Notes: a model not told the origin generated them from the letters alone. A DNA stretch of 20,974 nt from JAAZMA01 sp036720245 (GCA_036720245.1 DAIMNI010000038.1:1-20974), one strand, 5' to 3'. Counted from the first letter of the stretch, positions 1 through 7,193 are shown. Numbers and translations: made by a program.

Positions 1-2
1 TA

Positions 3-42
3 AATATGTTTAGAACCCTAAAAAAGTAGTTCTAAACATATT
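3..42. promoter_or_regulatory. Perfect inverted repeat upstream of the polyol operon, putative operator
   Basis: The 14-bp arms AATATGTTTAGAAC (3-16) and GTTCTAAACATATT (29-42) are exact reverse complements separated by 12 nt. The right arm ends 18 nt before the first ATG, just ahead of the ribosome site GAGGAGGG. No T-run follows, so an intrinsic terminator for an upstream gene is unlikely. The GTTTA/TAAAC half-sites recall operators of ROK-family XylR-type repressors, but the spacing was not compared with a known site. Inference: operator for the xylitol/xylulose genes, or a leader hairpin in their mRNA. Confidence 0.5.
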
Positions 43-60
43 ATACGAGGAGGGAAATAC

Positions 61-1101
61 ATGAAAAATAAAGGCATATTCATGCACGGAACAAATAATA
101 TGATATGGAAAGATATACCCGTGCCAACAGTAAAAGGTGATGAAGTATTGGTAAAAGTAGAAGCAGTAGGAATATGTGGCTCAGATATGCACTATTATCA
201 ACATGGTAGAATAGGGGATTTCGTCGTAGAAGGAGATTTCATACTAGGTCATGAATCAGCAGGAGAAGTAGTAGAAATAGGGAAAAATGTGAAGAACTTA
301 AAAGTAGGGGATAGGGTAGCTCTAGAACCAGGAAAGACATGCGGCAAATGTGAATTCTGCAAAAGTGGATTGTATAACCTTTGTCCAGATGTAGAATTTT
401 TTGCTACACCACCATACAACGGTGTTTTCGTCAACTATGTGGCGCATCCAGAAGATATGTGTTTTAAATTACCTGACAATGTTTCAAGCGTAGAAGGCGC
501 ATTAGTTGAACCTCTATCCGTTGGACTACATGCTACAGGACAAGGTGGAGTAAAGTTAGGAGATACAGTAGTAATATTTGGAACAGGTTGCATTGGGCTT
601 TCAACTTTATTAGCAAGTAAAGCAAGGGGAGCTTCCACCATTATAGTAGTAGACATGTTGGAAAACAGATTGAAAAAAGCCAAAGAATTGGGTGCTACCT
701 ATGCAATAAACGCCAAAGAAGTCAATGCAGTAGAAAAAATAATGGAATTGACAGATAGCAAAGGGGCACAAGTAGTCATAGAAACTGCTGGGGCTGTTGC
801 TACAGTTAAACAAACAGTAGATGTATTGAAAAATGGAGGAACTATTGTGTTGGTAGGTATGGCTCCTAAGGCTGAAATCGAGTTCAATTTCATGAAACTT
901 ATGGGTAAGGAAGGGCAAATAAAAACTATTTTCCGTTATAGAAACCTATATCAAGTAGCTATAAACGCTATAGCAAGTGGTTCTATTAACGTTAAGGAAT
1001 TAGTCAGCCATGAGTACGACTTTGAAAATACAAAGGAAGCCTTTGATTATGTAGCTGCAAATCCTGGTGAAGTGATAAAAGCTGTTATTAGAATGAAATA
1101 G
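61..1101 (+). CDS. Zinc-dependent polyol dehydrogenase, probably NAD+-dependent xylitol (or sorbitol/arabinitol) dehydrogenase
   Basis: This 346-aa cytosolic protein is a medium-chain dehydrogenase/reductase of the sorbitol/xylitol dehydrogenase branch. Catalytic zinc ligands are visible as Cys39 (GICGSD) and His64-Glu65 (GHES). The structural zinc site is complete, with Cys94, Cys97, Cys100 and Cys108. A Rossmann motif GTGCIG lies near residue 174, and an Asp after the following strand (VVVD) favours NAD+ over NADP+. The start ATG has GAGGAGGG about 6-7 nt upstream. Xylulokinase follows 21 nt downstream, so the likely reaction is oxidation of xylitol to D-xylulose. D-arabinitol 4-dehydrogenase would give the same product, and sorbitol or L-iditol cannot be excluded from sequence alone. 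The family is certain and the substrate is inferred from the neighbour. Confidence 0.85.
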   Translation: MKNKGIFMHGTNNMIWKDIPVPTVKGDEVLVKVEAVGICGSDMHYYQHGRIGDFVVEGDFILGHESAGEVVEIGKNVKNLKVGDRVALEPGKTCGKCEFCKSGLYNLCPDVEFFATPPYNGVFVNYVAHPEDMCFKLPDNVSSVEGALVEPLSVGLHATGQGGVKLGDTVVIFGTGCIGLSTLLASKARGASTIIVVDMLENRLKKAKELGATYAINAKEVNAVEKIMELTDSKGAQVVIETAGAVATVKQTVDVLKNGGTIVLVGMAPKAEIEFNFMKLMGKEGQIKTIFRYRNLYQVAINAIASGSINVKELVSHEYDFENTKEAFDYVAANPGEVIKAVIRMK

Positions 1102-1122
1102 ATATTGAGAGAAGGGATGTAG

Positions 1123-2598
1123 ATGTATTTTGTAGGAGTAGATGTTGGAACCTCATCAGTGAAAATTCTTGCCATAGACGAACTAGGGGAAATAGTAGGC
1201 TCTGTCAGCAAAGAATACCCCATATACTTCCCTCAACCCATGTGGTCTGAACAGAATCCAGAAGATTGGTGGAACAAGACATTAGAAGGACTAGAGGAGT
1301 TACTTCAGGGAATCGATAGGAAAAAAGTTAAAGCCATAAGTTTGAGTGGGCAAATGCATGGATTGGTTATATTGGACGAAAATGATGAAGTCATTCGTCC
1401 AGCCATACTTTGGAATGACCAAAGGACTGAAAAAGAATGCCTATACCTAAACAATGAAATTGGCACAGAAAAAATATCCAGCTGGACTGGCAATATTGCC
1501 CTAACTGGATTCACCGCCCCAAAGATATTGTGGCTAAAGGAAAACGAAAAAGACAATTTTGATAAGATGAAGAAGATAATGCTTCCCAAAGACTATATAG
1601 CATACAAGATGAGTGGTGTATTTGCAACAGACTATTCAGATGCCTCTGGCACATTGTACTTGGATGTGAAGAACAAAAAATGGTCAAAGGATATGTTGGA
1701 ACTCCTAGGAATATCCATATCACAGTTACCAGAACTCTATGAATCCTATGAGACTGTAGGAAATATAAAGCTTTCTTTAGCAAGTAGATTGGGATTGGGT
1801 GAGGACGTGAAGATAATAATAGGCGGTGGAGATCAGGCAGTTGCTGCTGTTGGTGGAGGAATAGTTGGAGAAAATGCCTGTTCAGTATCCTTGGGAACTT
1901 CAGGAGTAGTTTTCGCCAATTCCAAAGAATTTATAGTAGACCATTTCAATAGACTCCATTCATTTTGCAATGCCAATGGGACATACCATGTCATGGGAGT
2001 AACCTTAGCAGCTGCAGCATCGTTGAAATGGTGGGTGGAGAATATAAATTATTCTGATGATTATGAAGGAATCACAGAAGAAATAAAAGAAGCAGATGTA
2101 AGCAAAAATGTTTATTTTCTACCATATTTGATGGGAGAGAGAACCCCTCACAATAACCCTTATGCAAGGGGGACATTTATCGGAATGGATATGACTACTG
2201 AAAAGAAAGATATGACTTTAGCAGTGCTAGAAGGAGTAGCATTTTCCCTTCGAGATACCTTTGAAATAATGAAAGACATGGGGATAAATATTAGTGAGAT
2301 AACCATCAATGGCGGTGGCGCAAGGAACCCCCTTTGGTGTCAAATTATGGCCGATGTGTTGAACGTCAAGATCAATAAGGTAAATTCAGAAGATGGCCCA
2401 GCCTATGGAGCAGCAATTTTGGCAGCAGTAGGGCGTGGGTTATTCCGCACAGTAGATGAAGCATGCAGTGCTTTCATCAAAGCGACAGACACAATTTATC
2501 CAAACAAGGGCAGAGCAGCATTGTATGACAAGAAATATGGGAAGTACAAACAAATATATCCCTGTGTCAAGGGATTGTTTAGAGATTTGGCAAAATAA
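1123..2598 (+). CDS. xylB: Xylulokinase (FGGY carbohydrate kinase)
   Basis: This 491-aa protein has the usual length of bacterial xylulokinases and would phosphorylate D-xylulose to D-xylulose 5-phosphate for the pentose phosphate or phosphoketolase route. The N-terminal ATP-binding phosphate loop is D7-V-G-T-S. The sugar-binding motif GQMHG (residues 76-80), LWNDQRT and the catalytic Asp237 in GGGDQ are all present. The C-terminal half carries SLGTSGV, MGERTPHNNP and the FGGY signature region NGGGARNPLWCQIMADVLN. It lies 21 nt behind the polyol dehydrogenase with its own SD (GAAGGGATG) and is followed by a terminator, so the two genes form a short operon. No xylose isomerase is present in the window, which fits polyol rather than xylose use. 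Confidence 0.93.
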   Translation: MYFVGVDVGTSSVKILAIDELGEIVGSVSKEYPIYFPQPMWSEQNPEDWWNKTLEGLEELLQGIDRKKVKAISLSGQMHGLVILDENDEVIRPAILWNDQRTEKECLYLNNEIGTEKISSWTGNIALTGFTAPKILWLKENEKDNFDKMKKIMLPKDYIAYKMSGVFATDYSDASGTLYLDVKNKKWSKDMLELLGISISQLPELYESYETVGNIKLSLASRLGLGEDVKIIIGGGDQAVAAVGGGIVGENACSVSLGTSGVVFANSKEFIVDHFNRLHSFCNANGTYHVMGVTLAAAASLKWWVENINYSDDYEGITEEIKEADVSKNVYFLPYLMGERTPHNNPYARGTFIGMDMTTEKKDMTLAVLEGVAFSLRDTFEIMKDMGINISEITINGGGARNPLWCQIMADVLNVKINKVNSEDGPAYGAAILAAVGRGLFRTVDEACSAFIKATDTIYPNKGRAALYDKKYGKYKQIYPCVKGLFRDLAK

Positions 2599-2609
2599 TA
2601 AAAATAATG

Positions 2610-2639
2610 GAGGCAGCCTAGATGAGGGTTGCCTCTTTT
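2610..2639 (+). terminator. Rho-independent terminator after xylB
   Basis: A 9-bp stem GAGGCAGCC / GGTTGCCTC with one G-U pair encloses an 8-nt loop and is followed by TTTT. It begins 11 nt after the xylB stop and closes the polyol operon. Confidence 0.85.
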
Positions 2640-2783
2640 AGATATGTCCAGCATGAGCAACAACTTGTAATAACATTGCTGGCAATAATAATAAAATACC
2701 TTAGCTTTTTATAATTAATTATAAATATATTGCAACTGTCTATAGCCTCCAAGCAACTATTTAATACTATATTCATGAAAATA

Positions 2784-2813
2784 CTGGCATTTAAATTCTA
2801 TATTTGTTATAAT
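2784..2813 (+). promoter_or_regulatory. Sigma-A type promoter of the leucine dehydrogenase gene
   Basis: A perfect -10 TATAAT (2808-2813) is preceded by TG one base upstream (extended -10). A weak -35 CTGGCA (2784-2789) sits 18 bp away. It lies about 40 bp before the start codon and downstream of the xylB terminator. Confidence 0.65.
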
Positions 2814-2828
2814 ATAGTTATAAATATT

Positions 2829-2844
2829 AATCCATACTTCAGGA
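2829..2844 (+). repeat. Left copy of a 16-bp direct repeat flanking the leucine dehydrogenase gene
   Basis: AATCCATACTTCAGGA occurs here and again, identically, at 3969-3984. The left copy contributes the AGGA of the gene's Shine-Dalgarno sequence; the right copy runs into its terminator. The separation is 1140 bp. Confidence 0.7.
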
Positions 2845-2854
2845 GGTGTACTTT

Positions 2855-3949
2855 ATGATTTTTGACGAAATGGAAAAGGGTGAATTTGAACAAATTGTTT
2901 TTTGTAATGACAAAGCATCAGGGTTAAGGGCTATTATAGCTATTCATGATACAACTTTGGGACCAGCACTAGGAGGTTGTAGAATCTGGAATTATGATTC
3001 AGAGGAAGAGGCCTTAATTGATGCAATGAGGTTAGCAAAGGGAATGACTTATAAAAATGCAGCAGCAGGGTTAAATATAGGTGGCGGAAAATCAGTAATA
3101 ATCGCAGATCCTAAAAAAGATAAGTCAGAGCTTTTGCTAAGGGCATTTGGTAGATATGTTGAAAGTCTAAATGGTAGATATATAACAGCAGCAGATGTGG
3201 GAAGTAATCCAAAAGATTTAGACTTTATATATCAAGAAACTGATTATGTAGTAGGTATATCTGAGAGTTATGGTTCCTCTGGAGACCCAAGCCCAGTAAC
3301 AGCTTTTGGAGTTTATAGAGCTATGATGCGAACTGCTAAAGAAACTTTTGGAGAGGATTCATTAGAAGGTAAGACTATTTCTGTCCAAGGATGTGGAAAT
3401 GTTGCATATAATTTATGTAAATATTTACACGAGGCAGGAGCCAATTTAATTGTTACTGATATTAATGAGGAAGCAGTAGAAAGAGTTGTTAAGGATTTCG
3501 GTGTTAAAAGAATAGGGGTAGATGAAATATTTGATGTAGAAGCAGATATATTTTCACCTTGTGCATTGGGTGCTATATTGAACGATGAAACAATTCCAAA
3601 ATTAAAGGTTAAGGCTATATGTGGAAGTGCTAATAATCAATTAGATAATATAGAAAGACATAGCCAAATGCTAAAGGATAGGGGAATTATATATGCTCCA
3701 GATTTTATAGCTAATGCAGGCGGGGTTATAAATGTAGCAGATGAATTAAACGGATATAATAGAGAAAGAGCACTAGCTAATGCATCAAAAATATATGATC
3801 AAATAGGATTAGTATTTGATATTGCTAAGAAAGAAAATATCACAACAGAAAAAGCAGCAGATAGAATGGCTGAAGATAGAATCAATACTATGAAAGAAAT
3901 GAGAAGCAATTTTATTAGAACAGAACATAATATTTTGACTAGAAAATAA
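2855..3949 (+). CDS. Leucine (branched-chain amino acid) dehydrogenase, Glu/Leu/Phe/Val dehydrogenase family
   Basis: This 364-aa cytosolic enzyme would catalyse reversible NAD+-dependent oxidative deamination of leucine, valine and isoleucine to 2-oxo acids and ammonia. The N-terminal domain matches leucine dehydrogenase almost motif for motif: FCNDKASGLRAIIAIHDTTLGPALGG, then KGMTYKNAAAGL, then GGGKSV with the family's active-site lysines at about K67 and K79. The nucleotide-binding domain has VQGCGNVA and an Asp (VTDIN) that fits NAD+. I chose ATG 2855 because AGGAGG (2841-2846) is 8 nt upstream; an in-frame GTG at 2846 would lie inside the ribosome site. The gene has its own promoter and terminator. 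In amino-acid-fermenting anaerobes such an enzyme supports Stickland-type oxidation of branched-chain amino acids. Valine or phenylalanine preference cannot be excluded. Confidence 0.9.
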   Translation: MIFDEMEKGEFEQIVFCNDKASGLRAIIAIHDTTLGPALGGCRIWNYDSEEEALIDAMRLAKGMTYKNAAAGLNIGGGKSVIIADPKKDKSELLLRAFGRYVESLNGRYITAADVGSNPKDLDFIYQETDYVVGISESYGSSGDPSPVTAFGVYRAMMRTAKETFGEDSLEGKTISVQGCGNVAYNLCKYLHEAGANLIVTDINEEAVERVVKDFGVKRIGVDEIFDVEADIFSPCALGAILNDETIPKLKVKAICGSANNQLDNIERHSQMLKDRGIIYAPDFIANAGGVINVADELNGYNRERALANASKIYDQIGLVFDIAKKENITTEKAADRMAEDRINTMKEMRSNFIRTEHNILTRK

Positions 3950-3968
3950 TTAAGAAATAATATAAAGC

Positions 3969-3984
3969 AATCCATACTTCAGGA
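3969..3984 (+). repeat. Right copy of the 16-bp direct repeat flanking the leucine dehydrogenase gene
   Basis: AATCCATACTTCAGGA, identical to 2829-2844. It begins 20 nt after the stop codon and its last A starts the terminator stem. Confidence 0.7.
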
Positions 3985-4041
3985 AAAGGTTATCCCTTCT
4001 GGTAAAAGTTATAATAAAAACTGGAAGGGGGAGCCTTTTTT
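3984..4041 (+). terminator. Rho-independent terminator after the leucine dehydrogenase gene
   Basis: A two-part hairpin. The outer stem is AAAAGG (3984-3989) with CCTTTT. A 10-bp inner stem pairs CCCTTCTGGT (3994-4003) with ACTGGAAGGG (4020-4029), including two G-U pairs. The T-run reaches 4041. The outer A/T arms could also let it work in reverse. Confidence 0.8.
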
Positions 4042-4154
4042 ATTTTGGTACCTGGTATGAACTTACTAACTTATTTTATAAGAACATATGTATTGAAATT
4101 TGCCATTAAATATGATAACCTATACTTAGCAAATTAGAATAAGGAGAGGATATA

Positions 4155-5747
4155 TTGCTTATGAATAATCAGAAGGAATTAATGACGATTCAAGAGGCTA
4201 GTAAATGGGCAAGTTTTTATTTGGACAGAGAAGTAACCCCATCTAATATCTCCTATTTAGTTCAATATGGTAGAGTAAGAAAATTAGAGGATAATGGCAG
4301 CACTCAAGTATTAAAGTCAGACCTGATGGAATATTATAAATCTTATTTGGGAAAAAGAGAATCCAATTGGAAAAAGCAAGTTGGAGATGATTTAAATTGG
4401 GAATTATCCTTTGATAATCTAAGTGAGGCAGATACCACAAAACATGTTCATAGATTACATCCTTATAAAGGAAAGTTTATCCCACAACTAGTAGAATACT
4501 TTTTAGACGACCATATAGATGAATATAAAAAGGAGATTTACTTTAATCCAGGAGATATAGTTCTAGACCCTTTTTGTGGCAGTGGGACTACATTAGTCCA
4601 AGCAAATGAGCTCGGTATGCACGCCATAGGTATAGATGTCTCAGAGTTTAATGCTTTTATTAGTAATACAAAGATAGGAATATATGATAGTCGAGATATT
4701 AGATATGAATCCAATAAAATATTAAGGGCACTAGATGAAAGATCCAAATCCTTAAATGTTGTTGAGTTTGATGAAGAGTTATCTAATGTATTATCAGATT
4801 TTAATAGCAGGTATTTTCCTTCCCCCGAATTTAAACGCAAGGTAAGGAATAAAGAAATTGATGGGAAAAAGTATGGGACGGGAAAAGAGGCAGAGTTTTT
4901 ACCTATATACTATAAATTAATAGATAAATATAATATTAAATTGAAACAGGAAAACAATGAAACCTTTTTGGATAAATGGTATATAAACAATGTTCGCGAA
5001 GAGATTAATATAGCATTTGAAATGATTAAGGAAATTAAAAACATTCAAACCAAAAAGATAATGGCACTTATTTTAAGTAGAACTATACGCTCCTGCCGTG
5101 CCACAACGCATTCAGATTTAGCAACATTAAAAGAACCTGTATTAAGTACTTATTATTGCCATAAACATGGCAAGATTTGCAAACCACTGTTCACCATATC
5201 TAATTGGTTTTCTAGATATAGCAATGATACTATAAAACGCCTAAAGGAATTTGAACAGTTGAGAACTAGAACATATCAGATATTTCTTAATGGAGATTCT
5301 AGAAATATAAATATTTTAGAAGTAATAGAAAAGAAAAACCAAAAATTTTATGAATTATTAGAGGATAGAAAAATAAAAGGTATTTTTACAAGCCCACCTT
5401 ATGTAGGACTAATAGATTATCATGAACAGCATGCATATGCTTATGATTTATTTGGTTTTAATAGAAAAGATGATTTAGAAATAGGCCCTCTATTTAAAGG
5501 AAGGGGTAGGGAGGCAAGAGAATCTTATGTAGAAGGAATTTCTAATGTCTTAATAAATTGTAAAAAATATCTAGCAGAAGATTTTAATATTTTTCTAGTA
5601 GCTAATGATAAGCATAATTTATATCCAAAAATTGTGGAAAAATCAGGACTAAAAATAGTAAACCAATTTAAAAGGCCAGTTCTAAATCGGACTGAAAAAG
5701 ATAAAAATGCATACTCTGAGATAATATTCCATATGAAAGAGAGGTAA
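4155..5747 (+). CDS. DNA amino-methyltransferase of a type II restriction-modification system, with fused N-terminal HTH
   Basis: This 530-aa protein would transfer methyl groups from SAM to adenine N6 or cytosine N4 within the site cut by the next gene's endonuclease. Residues 9-65 (MTIQEASKWA...VTPSNISYLV...LKSDLMEYYKSY) look like a MerR/excisionase-type winged HTH. A motif X-like LHPYKGKF lies at 101-108. SAM-binding motif I is DPFCGSGTT at 138-146 and catalytic motif IV is SPPY at 413-416; the spelling SPPY leans to N4-cytosine. Motif I before IV with about 260 residues between is an alpha-class (X-I-TRD-IV) order. TTG 4155 is best spaced from AAGGAGAGG; ATG 4161 is the alternative. The endonuclease starts 4 nt after the stop. 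The upstream promoter is not clear: TATACT (4121-4126) has only a 15-bp-spaced TTGCCA. Confidence 0.88.
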   Translation: MLMNNQKELMTIQEASKWASFYLDREVTPSNISYLVQYGRVRKLEDNGSTQVLKSDLMEYYKSYLGKRESNWKKQVGDDLNWELSFDNLSEADTTKHVHRLHPYKGKFIPQLVEYFLDDHIDEYKKEIYFNPGDIVLDPFCGSGTTLVQANELGMHAIGIDVSEFNAFISNTKIGIYDSRDIRYESNKILRALDERSKSLNVVEFDEELSNVLSDFNSRYFPSPEFKRKVRNKEIDGKKYGTGKEAEFLPIYYKLIDKYNIKLKQENNETFLDKWYINNVREEINIAFEMIKEIKNIQTKKIMALILSRTIRSCRATTHSDLATLKEPVLSTYYCHKHGKICKPLFTISNWFSRYSNDTIKRLKEFEQLRTRTYQIFLNGDSRNINILEVIEKKNQKFYELLEDRKIKGIFTSPPYVGLIDYHEQHAYAYDLFGFNRKDDLEIGPLFKGRGREARESYVEGISNVLINCKKYLAEDFNIFLVANDKHNLYPKIVEKSGLKIVNQFKRPVLNRTEKDKNAYSEIIFHMKER

Positions 5748-5751
5748 GAAA

Positions 5752-6798
5752 ATGGACTTAGATAAGGATAAGGTTGAAAATCTATCACTCCTCGTAATTG
5801 ATGTACTTTATAAACGTTTTGAAAACTTTCCTGAGGATTCAACAGAAAATAGAAATGCTCCTTTTCACGAGGCATTTTTGGGGGCTTTTTCTGATAAGCT
5901 CCAAGGAAAAGTTTTAGATATACCATTTTTTATTAGTTTAAGTAGCTGGTTACATGGATTAAACACTACATTAGGACAAACCTTCTTCGAAAAAGCCGCC
6001 CATATATTATCAGACGGAGAAAAGAGAGAATATACTAGCAAAAGGTTAGGTAATTTGGAAATTTCAAAAGAACAAAAAAATAATATTAATACTATTATGA
6101 CAAAATTAAGTAATTCTAATAGAAAACCAAGTTTAGTAAAGGAAAACGAAATATTATTTAGTAATTCTATAAATGAAGATACTAAAGAAAATGCCATAGA
6201 TTTTTCCTGCGATGTTTTTATCGAAGATGAAGATGAAATTATAGCAATAGAATTAAAATCTGTAAAACCTAATTCAGGTGAGATGAGGGGAGAAAAACAA
6301 AAGATTTTAGAGGGAAAGACTGCGTTGTATGAAAACTTTCCTGATAAAAAGGTAAGTTTTTATATTGGATTCCCATTTGATCCATTATCTGAGGATCCTT
6401 TTGGGAAAGATAAAGATAAATTTTCAAACTCTATAATTAATTTAACAAAATACTTTCACAATGATGAAATTTTGCTGGCAGATGAACTATGGGATTTATT
6501 ATCTGGTATAGATAATACTATGGAGCAATTAATAGATATAATAAATAGCATTGCTACAACTGATTTTTTGAAAAAGTATAGATTTCTAAATGATAAATCC
6601 AATATTAATTCCAATAAATATATGGAATACCTTGAGGATTGGAATATGTTTTCAGAAATAGAATTATTAAAAAATGATGAAATAATTAAAGAAAAAATTA
6701 AGGGAAATAATAAATTAATAAAAATATACAATAATTTAGTTTTTAAAAAAGAAAAATATAATTGGGATAGATATTATAAACTGAAGGAATTAATATAG
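5752..6798 (+). CDS. Type II restriction endonuclease, PD-(D/E)XK fold, probably TdeIII-like
   Basis: This 348-aa protein pairs with the methyltransferase just upstream and should cut unmethylated copies of its target. The nuclease centre is visible: acidic residues D150/D154, then the strand IIAIELKS with E167-x-K169, followed by VKPNSGEMRGEKQKILEGK. That KPN-S-G stretch, and LSSWLHGLNTTLGQTFFEKAA near residues 62-83, are what I remember of the TdeIII family (GGNCC cutters). The family call is from memory and should be searched. The SD (GAGAGG) lies in the last codons of the methyltransferase and the gap is 4 nt, so translation is probably coupled, with the protective enzyme made first. The C-terminus is very Asn/Lys/Ile rich. 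The reading frame looks intact and the module functional. Confidence 0.75.
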   Translation: MDLDKDKVENLSLLVIDVLYKRFENFPEDSTENRNAPFHEAFLGAFSDKLQGKVLDIPFFISLSSWLHGLNTTLGQTFFEKAAHILSDGEKREYTSKRLGNLEISKEQKNNINTIMTKLSNSNRKPSLVKENEILFSNSINEDTKENAIDFSCDVFIEDEDEIIAIELKSVKPNSGEMRGEKQKILEGKTALYENFPDKKVSFYIGFPFDPLSEDPFGKDKDKFSNSIINLTKYFHNDEILLADELWDLLSGIDNTMEQLIDIINSIATTDFLKKYRFLNDKSNINSNKYMEYLEDWNMFSEIELLKNDEIIKEKIKGNNKLIKIYNNLVFKKEKYNWDRYYKLKELI

Positions 6799-6831
6799 AG
6801 GTCAAGCTTTAAAAATTTCCCTTGCACCTCT
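6797..6831. other. Imperfect inverted repeat at the restriction module/rpsF junction
   Basis: AGAGGTCAAG (6797-6806) and CTTGCACCTCT (6821-6831) pair over 10 bp with one bulged C around a 14-nt loop. The left arm starts in the endonuclease stop codon and the right arm contains the -35 box of the rpsF promoter. The following CTTTCATT is a poor U-tract. It could be a weak terminator for the restriction genes or a protein-binding site over the promoter. Confidence 0.45.
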
Positions 6832-6850
6832 CTTTCATTAATGATATAAT
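6822..6850 (+). promoter_or_regulatory. Strong sigma-A promoter of the rpsF-ssb-rpsR operon
   Basis: TTGCAC (6822-6827), a 17-bp spacer and a perfect TATAAT (6845-6850). Transcription should start near 6857, giving a leader of about 55 nt. Confidence 0.85.
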
Positions 6851-6867
6851 CTTATAGATATATCCTT

Positions 6868-6887
6868 GCTCTATAAGTTAGAGCCGC
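6868..6887 (+). promoter_or_regulatory. Leader hairpin of rpsF, candidate S6:S18-binding element
   Basis: GCTCTA (6868-6873) and TAGAGC (6879-6884) form a perfect 6-bp stem with a 5-nt loop. CCG (6884-6886) follows at once, ahead of the SD. A conserved hairpin with an exposed CCG is known in rpsF leaders of many bacteria and binds the S6:S18 complex to repress translation. The outer helix of that motif is not obvious here, so this is a tentative match. Confidence 0.4.
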
Positions 6888-6911
6888 TTAGTCCAAAAGG
6901 AGGTGAAAGAT

Positions 6912-7193
6912 ATGAGAAAATATGAAGTAGTGTTTATCTTCGTTCCACATTTAGAAGAAGAAGCTAGAAATCAATTATTTGATAGACTAAAAGCTATTAT
7001 AGGTGAAGACAATATACTAGATGTGGATGAATGGGGTATGAGAAAATTAGCCTATGAAATTAACGATTTAAATGAAGGCTATTATATAGTAGTGAACTTT
7101 GAATCTACTCCAGAAACAATAGAAGAATTAGACAGAATTTGCAAGATTTCTGACAATATAATGAGACATATGATAGTTAGAGTAGATGAATAA
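6912..7193 (+). CDS. rpsF: Small ribosomal subunit protein bS6
   Basis: This 93-aa protein begins MRKYEVVFIFVPHLEEEA, the usual S6 N-terminus, and contains the conserved stretch DEWGMRKLAYEINDLNEGYY. S6 binds S18 and helps assemble the platform of the 30S subunit. ATG 6912 is 8 nt after AGGAGG (6898-6903); an in-frame GTG at 6903 overlaps that SD and is unlikely to be used. It is the first gene of the widely conserved rpsF-ssb-rpsR operon and has its own strong promoter, independent of the restriction genes upstream. Confidence 0.96.
   Translation: MRKYEVVFIFVPHLEEEARNQLFDRLKAIIGEDNILDVDEWGMRKLAYEINDLNEGYYIVVNFESTPETIEELDRICKISDNIMRHMIVRVDE

Noticed and set aside
610..918. Minus-strand reading frame of 102 aa inside the polyol dehydrogenase gene
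   Set aside because: It mirrors a well-supported zinc dehydrogenase, has no family features and no SD.
2456..2641. Plus-strand 61-aa reading frame overlapping the end of xylB in another frame
   Set aside because: It lies in the conserved xylB C-terminus, has no SD, and runs through the terminator.
2648..2682. Inverted repeat CCAGCA...TGCTGG downstream of xylB
   Set aside because: The arms are only 6 bp with a 23-nt loop and no T-run; likely chance in this AT-rich gap.
4100..4126. Possible promoter TTGCCA/TATACT before the methyltransferase
   Set aside because: The spacing is only 15 bp and the alternative TTGAAA/TATGAT is 12 bp; too weak to list as a feature.
5525..5926. Minus-strand reading frame of 133 aa across the methyltransferase-endonuclease junction
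   Set aside because: Both sense genes have clear motifs and coupled translation; the antisense product shows no recognisable domain.
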